A DNA stretch of 9,801 bases, from positions 1 through 9,801 of the forward strand of contig JAAWCC010000072.1 of assembly GCA_022792975.1 (NCBI GenBank), written 5' to 3'. Of this stretch, positions 1 through 6,534 are shown one piece after another; the first letter of the stretch is position 1; each line of letters starts with the position of its first letter. A program made the position numbers and the translations under genes. The stretch is from Clostridia bacterium (GTDB lineage: Bacteria; Bacillota_A; Clostridia; TANB77; CAG-508). Under the pieces are notes generated by a model. That model did not search any database. It was given only the letters and a program-made list of their open reading frames with translations, and was not told where the DNA came from.

Positions 1-52
1 CTCCATCTGTGGTCCACGCATAGATTTCTGTTTGTCCTAAAGTGCTAATCTT
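1..52 (-). repeat. Inverted repeat copy A, inside the prepilin-like gene
   Basis: The reverse complement of bases 1-52 matches 8701-8752 at 45 of 52 positions, with a longest exact run of 16. Both encode K-I-(S/N)-T-L-G-(Q/K)-T-E-I-Y-A-W-(T/S)-T-D-G. The two copies are in opposite orientation and enclose about 8.65 kb. Copy A is joined to an expressed N-terminus; copy B is not. The match continues to the window edge, so its full length is unknown. Confidence 0.85.
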
Positions 53-946
53 GAAGGCTCCATTATATACAATGTCTTCTTCTTCTGGAGCTGTAATTCC
101 GTTCTTTACTAATCTATAATGAATATCTTTTGCACTTGGGCTGTCTGTTGTTATTGTTACACTTACTTCTGTTTTGTACCAGTTATTATCTCCATCTGGT
201 GTCTCTGGTGATAGACTTATTTGTGGTGCTGTTAGTTTATCGCTTACTTTTGTTACTTTTACCCATGCATATCTAAACGCACCTGTCCTATTTGAAGTCG
301 CTTTTACCTGATACCAGCCATTTCCATATTGGCTCGCATCAAAATACTCCTCACCTTTTGGGTTAGTGTGCGTTTCTACTATTTCTCCTTTATATATTAT
401 ATCTATTTTTTCTATTCCATTTTTTTCATCTCTTGCTTCTGCTACTATACTTGCTATCGTTTTTTCATATCTTGCTTTTAAAGTTGGTAGGTTCTTCACT
501 AGGTCCTCTCCCCCACCACCTTCTGGTACTTTTCCTATATAATCTACTACTACTTTTCCATATACACTGTCATAGAATACCTGATATACATATCCTCTAT
601 CTACTGTTACTATTATATCTCCATTTGTTATTGATGTGTCTGTATTTGGAATTGCACTTCTTACCCATTCCTCAAAATTTAGTGCTTCTGCTATGTCTAC
701 TAAGGTTGGTGTTTCTCCTTTTGCTGAATAGCTCACTATTGTACTATGTACAACCTGCTCTATTTGCTCCTTGTATGATACTACCTCGTAGTTTTCTGCT
801 ACGTCTGCTGTTACGTTTATTAGTCCTCCGTTTCCTATTTGTCCTATTACTACTGCTGATAAGATAATAATCATTATTACCATGACTATTAAAGCGATTA
901 GGGTGATTCCCCCTTCGCTAGGTGATTGGTTTATTACTTTGTTCAT
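1..946 (-). CDS. Prepilin-like large surface protein, 5' part (runs off left edge)
   Basis: ATG at 946-944 is preceded by AAGGAG at 964-959, a rather long 12-base spacing. At least 315 codons are open to the window edge. The first residues are MNKVINQSPSEGG, then ITLIALIVMVIMIIIL: a short polar leader ending in GG and a roughly 20-residue hydrophobic helix, the layout of a type IV prepilin cut between G13 and I14. The conserved Glu at mature position 5 is Ala, so it may be a pseudopilin or a surface protein using the signal only for export. The rest is a polar, Gly/Thr-rich extracellular region with GWYQV and TEIYAW strands like bacterial Ig-like modules; function is unknown. Codons end strongly in A. 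There is no in-frame CGG. The last visible residues match the cassette starting at 8701 on the other strand. It lies downstream of the regulated leftward promoter at 1236-1264. Confidence 0.8.
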   Translation of the reverse strand, partial: MNKVINQSPSEGGITLIALIVMVIMIIILSAVVIGQIGNGGLINVTADVAENYEVVSYKEQIEQVVHSTIVSYSAKGETPTLVDIAEALNFEEWVRSAIPNTDTSITNGDIIVTVDRGYVYQVFYDSVYGKVVVDYIGKVPEGGGGEDLVKNLPTLKARYEKTIASIVAEARDEKNGIEKIDIIYKGEIVETHTNPKGEEYFDASQYGNGWYQVKATSNRTGAFRYAWVKVTKVSDKLTAPQISLSPETPDGDNNWYKTEVSVTITTDSPSAKDIHYRLVKNGITAPEEEDIVYNGAFKISTLGQTEIYAWTTDG

Positions 947-1010
947 TGGTTTTTGGTTCTCCTTTTCTTTTATATAATTTTAAAAATTATTGTTAATTGA
1001 AAAATACCTC

Positions 1011-1115
1011 CTATATTTTAATTGGTTTTCCATTGCTTCGATTATTTTTTTGTTTACATTTCTCTTGGAACATACTATCATAACAATGCGATAACCTAGT
1101 GGCATATATCGTCAA
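1011..1115 (-). CDS. Possible leader peptide or gene remnant, 34 residues, TTG start
   Basis: A 35-codon frame starts with TTG at 1115 behind AGGGGAGG (about 1123-1130) and ends with TAG at 1013-1011. The product would begin LTIYATRLSHCYD and be basic near its end. Its stop overlaps an excellent Shine-Dalgarno sequence, TAGGAGGT (1013-1006), that has no ATG, GTG or TTG at usable distance. The 34 residues resemble no family I know. It lies in the untranslated leader between the leftward promoter and the prepilin-like gene, so it may be a leader peptide, the scar of a lost gene, or chance. Confidence 0.25.
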   Translation of the reverse strand: MTIYATRLSHCYDSMFQEKCKQKNNRSNGKPIKI

Positions 1116-1171
1116 ATATAATCCTCCCCTTATGGCAAGAAATAAAAATAGTCGAGTCAAAACCAATTAAA
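1017..1171. repeat. 13-bp inverted repeat in the leader of the prepilin-like gene
   Basis: TTTAATTGGTTTT at 1017-1029 and AAAACCAATTAAA at 1159-1171 are perfect complements, separated by 129 bases that hold most of the small TTG-start frame. In the leftward transcript the arms could pair over a distance, with the downstream arm ending a few bases before the orphan TAGGAGGT. Alternatively these are the ends of a tiny mobile element; no target duplication is obvious. Confidence 0.4.
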
Positions 1172-1210
1172 CAAAAACTACCTTTATTTCCTCCCATAAG
1201 GGATTATTTT

Positions 1211-1225
1211 ACACGTTTTGCGTGT
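1211..1225. promoter_or_regulatory. Operator site 1 (ACACG-TTTTG-CGTGT)
   Basis: Perfect dyad ACACG-N5-CGTGT, lying just downstream of the predicted start of the leftward transcript. It is 30 bp, about three helical turns, from site 2. The form and position are those of a binding site for a dimeric XRE regulator such as the adjacent gene at 1311. Confidence 0.65.
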
Positions 1226-1235
1226 ATTCGAATTT

Positions 1236-1264
1236 ATTATACACGTATTGCGTGTTTTTGTCAA
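1236..1264 (-). promoter_or_regulatory. Consensus leftward promoter for the prepilin-like gene
   Basis: On the minus strand TTGACA (1264-1259) and TATAAT (1241-1236) are both perfect consensus hexamers with exactly 17 bp between them. Transcription would start near 1229, leaving a leader of about 280 bases before the ATG at 946. Operator site 2 fills the spacer, so repressor binding should block RNA polymerase. Confidence 0.75.
1241..1255. promoter_or_regulatory. Operator site 2 (ACACG-TATTG-CGTGT)
   Basis: Perfect dyad with the same arms as site 1. It sits inside the spacer of the leftward promoter and immediately upstream of the candidate rightward promoter for the XRE gene, so one bound dimer could control both directions. 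Confidence 0.7.
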
Positions 1265-1290
1265 TACACGTATCACGAATATTTTATACT
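1258..1290 (+). promoter_or_regulatory. Candidate promoter of the XRE gene
   Basis: TTGTCA (1258-1263) is followed by TATACT (1285-1290) at a long 21-bp spacing, or by TATTTT (1280-1285) at 16 bp. It overlaps the -35 of the leftward promoter and lies among operator sites 2 and 3, which suggests autoregulation. The spacing ambiguity keeps confidence low. Confidence 0.4.
1266..1280. promoter_or_regulatory. Operator site 3, degenerate (ACACG-TATCA-CGAAT)
   Basis: The left arm is identical to sites 1 and 2; the right arm matches at 3 of 5 positions. It lies 25 bp from site 2, between the hexamers of the candidate XRE promoter, where a weaker site would allow negative autoregulation at high regulator levels. 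Confidence 0.45.
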
Positions 1291-1310
1291 AATTTTGGTG
1301 AGATATTGAT

Positions 1311-1556
1311 ATGAAACTAAGAATACGAGATTTAAGAGAAGACAATGATTTAACTCAGAAACAACTTGCTGAGCTTTTAAATTGTACCCAGCAAACTTAT
1401 TCTAGATATGAAACAGGTGAAATTGTAATTGATATAAATAGTCTCATAAAACTAGCTGTTTTTTATAAAACATCTGTCGACTATTTAGTAGGGTTAACAG
1501 AGACACCTAAGCCATACATAAAGCCAAAAACATTATATAATGAAAATGTATCATAA
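1311..1556 (+). CDS. XRE-family helix-turn-helix regulator, 81 residues
   Basis: A small Cro/CI-type DNA-binding protein. Residues 7-60 form the five-helix HTH domain: LREDNDLTQKQLAELL is helix 1 and the start of the HTH, CTQQTYSRYETG the recognition helix region, and LIKLAVFYKTSVDYLVGLT the C-terminal helices typical of the family. A short tail follows, with no sensor domain. ATG is preceded by GGTGAG at 1297-1302, 8 bases away. It is transcribed divergently from the prepilin-like gene; three ACACG-N5-CGTGT-type sites lie between them, so it most likely represses that gene and itself. The signal it answers cannot be told. It contains no CGG, and CGA is used for an arginine. Confidence 0.93.
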   Translation: MKLRIRDLREDNDLTQKQLAELLNCTQQTYSRYETGEIVIDINSLIKLAVFYKTSVDYLVGLTETPKPYIKPKTLYNENVS

Positions 1557-1580
1557 AATTATTCCTTTTCTCCTTTACTA

Positions 1581-1616
1581 AAAAAATGCTAGAATTTTAT
1601 ATTCCTAGCATTTTTT
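1581..1616. terminator. Bidirectional intrinsic terminator
   Basis: AAAAAATGCTAG (1581-1592) pairs perfectly with CTAGCATTTTTT (1605-1616) around a 12-base loop. The A-run on one side and T-run on the other serve as U-tracts in both directions. It ends the XRE transcript from the left and the mreB-mtaB transcript from the right. Confidence 0.85.
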
Positions 1617-1624
1617 GAATTAAA

Positions 1625-2945
1625 TTATATTATTTTTCCTAAGACAAAAGCTCCGTCCCTCTGTCTTGAAAGCTCCGTCCTCTTGTCTTACTTCTACTTC
1701 GACTAATTTATTTCTTAAATCTGTGCCTTTTGCGTTTATCAAAACCTGTATATAATTTTTTGTATGCCCTTTGAAGAATTCTCCATCTTTTTCTTCAACT
1801 AATACTTCTACTTTTTTGCCGATATAGTTTTTATTATATTCTTCTCCTATGGTCTCTGATAATTCCAATAGTGTTTTGCTTCTTTTTTCTTTAGCTTCAG
1901 ATGGAATTTGATTTTCGAAGCCTGCTGCTCTTGTTCCTTCCCTTCTTGAATATGGGAATACGTGTATTTTATATAATTTTATCTTCTGCAAAAGTCTATA
2001 TGTATTATAAAATTCTTCCTCTGTCTCCCCTGGAAAACCTACAATTATATCGGCTGTAAGCATGGCTTCTTTAAAGTTTTCTCTTAATTTTCTTGAAACA
2101 CTTAAGATATCCTCACTTGTATATTTTCTATTCATTCTCTTTAAGGTTTCTGTACACCCACTTTGAAGTGATAGATGAAAATGTGGACATATTTTTTCTA
2201 ATTTTTTTAGCCTTTGAATAAATATATCCGTAAGCAATCTTGGCTCTAATGAACCGTATCCTTATTCTCTCTATTCCATTGATTTTGTTTATTTCTTCAA
2301 GTAAATCAATCAATCCTATTTTTTCTTCTAAATCTTTTCCGTAGTCTGCAATTTGTATGCCCGTAAGCACTACTTCTTTTATTCCAAGCTCTGCAATTTT
2401 GTTTATTTCTTCTAAAATATTTTCGACTTTTCGACTTCTAACCCTACCTCTTGCATATGGAATTATACAATATGAACAAAAGTTGTTGCATCCGTCTTGA
2501 ATTTTTACAACAGCCCTTGTTTTTTCTGTATATGTCGTATTTCCGAATTCTAAATATTCCTTTACTTTAGCTATATCTGTAACTTTATTTAATCTAGCGC
2601 CTAAAAATTTTTCTACATAATTTACTATATCTTTTTTCTCATTATTACCAAGTATTACATCAATTTCTTCTATCTCTTCTAAATTTGATTTTGCAACTTG
2701 TGCATAACAGCCTGTTGCAACTAATATTGAGTTTTTATTTTTTGACTTTGCTCTCCTTAAAATTTGTCTAGATTTCCTATCTGAAATATTAGTAACTGTA
2801 CATGTGTTTACTACATATATATCTGCTTTTTCTTCAAATCCTACATGTTTATATCCGTTTATTTATAAATTCTTGCATTATTGCATTTGACTCATATTGA
2901 TTAGTTTTGCAACCGAAGTGTATATATTGCAACTGTTTTTTCCAT
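1625..2945 (-). CDS. mtaB: MtaB-type tRNA methylthiotransferase (radical SAM), four CGG recoding sites
   Basis: Converts t6A37 to ms2t6A37 in tRNAs reading ANN codons (family knowledge). With four +1 events the product is 438 residues, normal for the family. The N-terminal UPF0004 domain has cluster cysteines C12, C48 and C79. The radical SAM motif CNNFCSYC gives C152, C156 and C159. Other landmarks are GSLEPRLLTD near 230, HLSLQSGC, GFPGETEEEF and HVFPYSRREGTRA, and a C-terminal TRAM-like region. In-frame CGG lies at 2915-2913, 2857-2855, 2256-2254 and 1655-1653, giving glycines 11, 30, 230 and the GGAF near the end. Read normally, translation would stop after 14 residues. The fourth site is not needed to keep the frame open (unshifted end at 1620), but it restores a family-like GKII ending. 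The start is one base after the mreB stop (TAATATG), so the genes are probably coupled. Confidence 0.9.
1646..1689 (-). repeat. Tandem 22-bp duplication at the 3' end of mtaB
   Basis: Two adjacent 22-base units (minus strand 1689-1668 and 1667-1646) both start AAGACA and contain GGACGGAGCTTT. Because 22 is not a multiple of three, the second copy is read in a different phase, which places its CGG in frame. A four-base CGGA then returns the reading to the phase before duplication, giving GAF twice and the ending VLGKII. Confidence 0.75.
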
Positions 2946-2946
2946 A

Positions 2947-3964
<1,018 letters not shown>

Positions 3965-3973
3965 CTATTCTAA

Positions 3974-4023
3974 CAAAAAATTGTAATAGATTTGTTTCTC
4001 TTTTGTTACAAATCCATTACAAT
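3974..4023 (-). terminator. Strong stem-loop and U-tract just upstream of mreB
   Basis: On the minus strand ATTGTAATGGATTTGT (4023-4008) pairs with ACAAATCTATTACAAT (3995-3980), 16 bp with one G-U pair and a 12-base loop, followed by a T-run. It should end transcripts coming from the small membrane-protein gene. The mreB promoter overlaps its first arm, so mreB transcripts starting near 4015 lack part of that arm and should escape termination. Confidence 0.75.
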
Positions 4024-4050
4024 TATATTACAATTATATAATTTTTTCAA
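4022..4050 (-). promoter_or_regulatory. Promoter of mreB-mtaB
   Basis: TTGAAA (4050-4045), a 17-bp spacer and TATAAT (4027-4022) on the minus strand form a near-consensus sigma-A promoter. The predicted start, near 4015, lies within the 5' arm of the terminator stem, about 60 bases before the mreB ATG. Confidence 0.75.
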
Positions 4051-4072
4051 TAGCTTTATACAAATATTAATA

Positions 4073-4225
4073 TTATTTTTTTGCTTCATTATAAATATAT
4101 GTGTTATTATTGGTATTTCCTTTAAATGCGCTACTTTGTAGGCATACATAAATTAATCCATTACTAAAAAGGTAAAAAGCTATGACAAGTAATACCCATG
4201 TACCTAGTTCTTTTAATCTTCCCAT
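4073..4225 (-). CDS. Small single-pass membrane protein, 50 residues
   Basis: The frame MGRLKELGTWVLLVIAFYLF... has a short positively charged start, one hydrophobic helix (about residues 9-29) and a polar Asn-rich tail ending NEAKK, as expected of a small membrane protein with its N-terminus inside. It resembles no family I recognise. It has its own promoter (4284-4312) and terminator (3974-4023), which supports a real gene. The strong GGGAGG Shine-Dalgarno sequence (4266-4261) lies 35 bases from the ATG, but a 9-bp hairpin between them would bring it within working range. A competing 30-codon frame from ATG 4256, nearer that sequence, encodes nothing recognisable and overlaps out of frame. 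Confidence 0.55.
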   Translation of the reverse strand: MGRLKELGTWVLLVIAFYLFSNGLIYVCLQSSAFKGNTNNNTYIYNEAKK

Positions 4226-4234
4226 TTTTCTTTT

Positions 4235-4257
4235 TATGATACAAAACCTGTATCATA
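4235..4257 (-). promoter_or_regulatory. Hairpin between Shine-Dalgarno and start of the small membrane protein
   Basis: TATGATACA (4235-4243) and TGTATCATA (4249-4257) form a perfect 9-bp stem with a 5-base loop, immediately after GGGAGGAG in the minus-strand transcript. When folded, it reduces the distance from the ribosome binding site to ATG 4225 to roughly 12 bases. It could instead be a protein-binding palindrome. Confidence 0.5.
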
Positions 4258-4283
4258 TCTCCTCCCTCTTTAATTATACCTAT

Positions 4284-4312
4284 ATTATACACTATTTTTA
4301 AAAGCTTTTCAA
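4284..4312 (-). promoter_or_regulatory. Promoter upstream of the small membrane protein
   Basis: On the minus strand TTGAAA (4312-4307), a 17-bp spacer and TATAAT (4289-4284) match the sigma-A consensus at 11 of 12 positions. It has the same hexamers and spacing as the mreB promoter 260 bp downstream. Confidence 0.75.
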
Positions 4313-4331
4313 GATTTACTATACAAATTAC

Positions 4332-5597
4332 CTACATCAAACTTTGAATTGCTCTCAATATACCCAATTTTCCATATTCATATGTTAATCCACCTTGTAA
4401 AAATGCTATATATGGTGGTCGTATTGGTCCATCACATGAAAGTTCAATTGATGACCCCTGTACAAAGCTTCCACTCGCCATAATTATTTTATCTACATAT
4501 CCGTGGCATATCGTATGGTGTTGGAACTGCATTAGAATCTATTGCTGAGCCCTTTTGTATTCCTTGGCAAAACTTTATTAATTTATCTGCCTCTCTAAAT
4601 TCTATTGTTTGGACTATATCTGCGCGCTTCTCCTCTGCTTTTGGAGATACAGCATATCCTAACTTTTCAAGTATTTTGCTTGCTAGAATTGCTGTTTTCA
4701 GGCTACTTGCGACAACGCTTGGTGCTAAATATATACCTTGCAGGAAGCCTCTATTTGCACCCAAAGTAGGTCCGCACTTCTTTTCCAAGCCCAGGAGCTG
4801 TTAGTCTTTCTGAAATAAGCTCTACATACTCTGTTCTTCCTGCTACATACGCACCGATTTTGTGCAATTCCTCCTCCTAGATTCTTTATTAATGAACCGT
4901 ACAGCTATATCTGCTCCAATTTCTATTGGTGAAAGTCTTTCTACGAACTCACAGTAGCAATTGTCTATAAATATGATTACTTCCTTATCTACTTTTCTTA
5001 TTTCTTTTATTACTTTTTCTAACTTACTTATGCTTAAGCTCTCTCTCGTTGAATATCCTCTTGACCTTTGAATATGTATTAATTTTATTTTCTTTTTTTG
5101 CAAAGCTTCTACAATTTTTTCTATGTCAAATTCGTTTTCTCTCAAATCAATTTGTTCATATTTTACACCAAAGCTTTGAAGTGAACTAGCATTTTTTCTT
5201 ATTCCAACGACTTCATCTAGTGTATCATATGGCTTTCCGTGAAATTGCAAGCATAATATCATTTGGTCTAAGTAATCCAAATAACGCTACTGTTAATGCA
5301 TGTGTTCCGGAAATAAATTGATTACGTACAAGTGCATCCTCTGCTCCCAAAACTTGAGCAAAGATCTTTTCTATGCAATCTCTTCCGAATATCTCCTTGA
5401 CCATATCCTGTGGTTTCTCCAAAGTGCATTTCTGAAACATTATTTTTTTGAAATGCCGTCAATACTCTTTGACTATTATATAAAGCGTCCTCCTGAATTT
5501 TTGAAAAAACCTCTATTAGCTCTTTTTCACTACTTATTGCAATTTCTTCTAATTTTTCACTTATACCAAATTCCTTATACATCTTCTTATCCCCCAT
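4332..5597 (-). CDS. Aluminium-resistance / methionine gamma-lyase-like PLP enzyme, six CGG recoding sites
   Basis: A PLP-dependent fold-type I protein of the YnbB/aluminium-resistance family, related to Cys/Met gamma-lyases; its true substrate is not established. With six +1 events the product is 419 residues, the family length. Landmarks: FGETTGYGQGDIGRD, RNQFISGTHA (120s region upstream), SGKPYDTLDEVVG, FIDNCYCEFVE, the PLP-lysine motif GSLIKN (K237), GGGIAQNGAYVAGR, GPTLGANRG, PTPYDMPGYVD and the C-terminal GPIRPPYIAFLQGGLTYEYG. In-frame CGG lies at 5387, 5239, 4899, 4856, 4774 and 4503 (position of the C), giving glycines 71, 120, 233, 247, 274 and 364, each at a family-conserved spot. 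Without recoding it falls into seven fragments. ATG 5597 is one base after the sortase stop; ATG 5582, eight bases after a GGGGG run, is an alternative start. Confidence 0.88.
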
Positions 5598-5598
5598 A

Positions 5599-6481
5599 CT
5601 AACTAGATTTTTTTGCTACTATTACCATTCTTCCGATTTTCTTGTGAATATTCACATGTAATTAATGTTATAATTTGTTCTCCGTATATTGCTGACATTC
5701 CTGTATCATATATGCTTTCTTTTTTACAATTATTTACAAATGCATTAAATTCGTCTTCATTAGAAAATCTAGTTTGATTATAGTATTTAAACACATCTTG
5801 CTCATCCTGATAGAATATTTTTGATTTGAATACCGCAATTATATTATATTTGTGTTCCTCCTTTTTTGTTGCTATTTTAATCGTTTTGTGCAAATTAAAA
5901 AAAAGCTTGTCTTTATAATCTAGTAATTGTTTAAACATAGTACCATCCTTCATAGAATGTCCATATATAATCAAGTTAGAATATTTGTCATTTAAATTAC
6001 ATTCTGACTTCATAAAAATGGAGCCATGAGTTGATTTTTCTTTTTTATAATTATGTGTTAAATAATAACTATTGTCGATATTTTGTAGTAATGGATAATC
6101 AATAACAGTATTATCGATTTTTATCCATCCTATTATATCTTCATTTGTATTACCTGCATATATGGCTTTTTTTACAGTTTCTGGCATAGTTTGTTTTGCT
6201 TCTGTATTGGTAATTTCATTATTATGATTTTCATCTATACTCGTATTTTTATTTACACCTATATTTGTGTCTGCATATATATTTACATTTTCAAATATCT
6301 CATTATTCTCTGCAATTATTGTATCTATTTCTTCATACATCTCTTGATTTTTATTAGACTTATATTGTTCAAAGAGCATATAAACCAGTATTACAGCTAT
6401 TAAAACCATAAATGCAATAGATATAAATTTCATATCTTTTCTAATTTCTTTGCTATGTTTCCCTTCTTTATACCTATCCAT
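5599..6481 (-). CDS. srtB: Class B sortase, one CGG recoding site
   Basis: A membrane-anchored transpeptidase that attaches surface proteins to the cell wall. The product is 293 residues with one +1 event. A cytoplasmic basic start is followed by a membrane helix at about 19-37, a linker, and the sortase barrel from about 100. Catalytic residues are H175 (IIYGHSMKDGTMF), C276 (ITLITCEYS) and R284. CGG at 5635-5633 comes just before that arginine: normal decoding gives CEYSQENRKNG, dropping the C gives CEYSQENGRMVIVAKKSS, the usual class B ending. The recoding therefore supplies the catalytic Arg context. ATG 6481 is chosen because AAAGGGTGAG lies 7 bases upstream; GTG 6493 lies inside that sequence. 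It follows its probable substrate gene, and its stop is one base before the PLP-enzyme ATG. Confidence 0.92.
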
Positions 6482-6507
6482 ATTAAATCTCACCCTTTAG
6501 AAATTTA

Positions 6508-6528
6508 AGGGTAGTGAATAACTACCCT
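6508..6528 (-). terminator. Intergenic hairpin between wall protein and sortase genes
   Basis: AGGGTAGT (6508-6515) and ACTACCCT (6521-6528) form an 8-bp stem with a GAATA loop. On the minus strand it is followed by TTAAATTT, a weak U-tract. It is probably a partial terminator or mRNA-stabilising hairpin that lowers sortase expression relative to its substrate. Confidence 0.5.
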
Positions 6529-6534
6529 ATCTAT

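Noticed and set aside
433..867. Plus-strand 144-codon leucine-rich open frame
   Set aside because: It is antisense to the prepilin-like gene; the Leu-rich, low-complexity product mirrors the A-ending codons of the real minus-strand frame, and no ribosome site is present.
1099..1197. 33-codon minus-strand frame from ATG 1197 in the leader
   Set aside because: No ribosome site precedes it, it overlaps the better supported TTG-start frame, and the product has no distinguishing feature.
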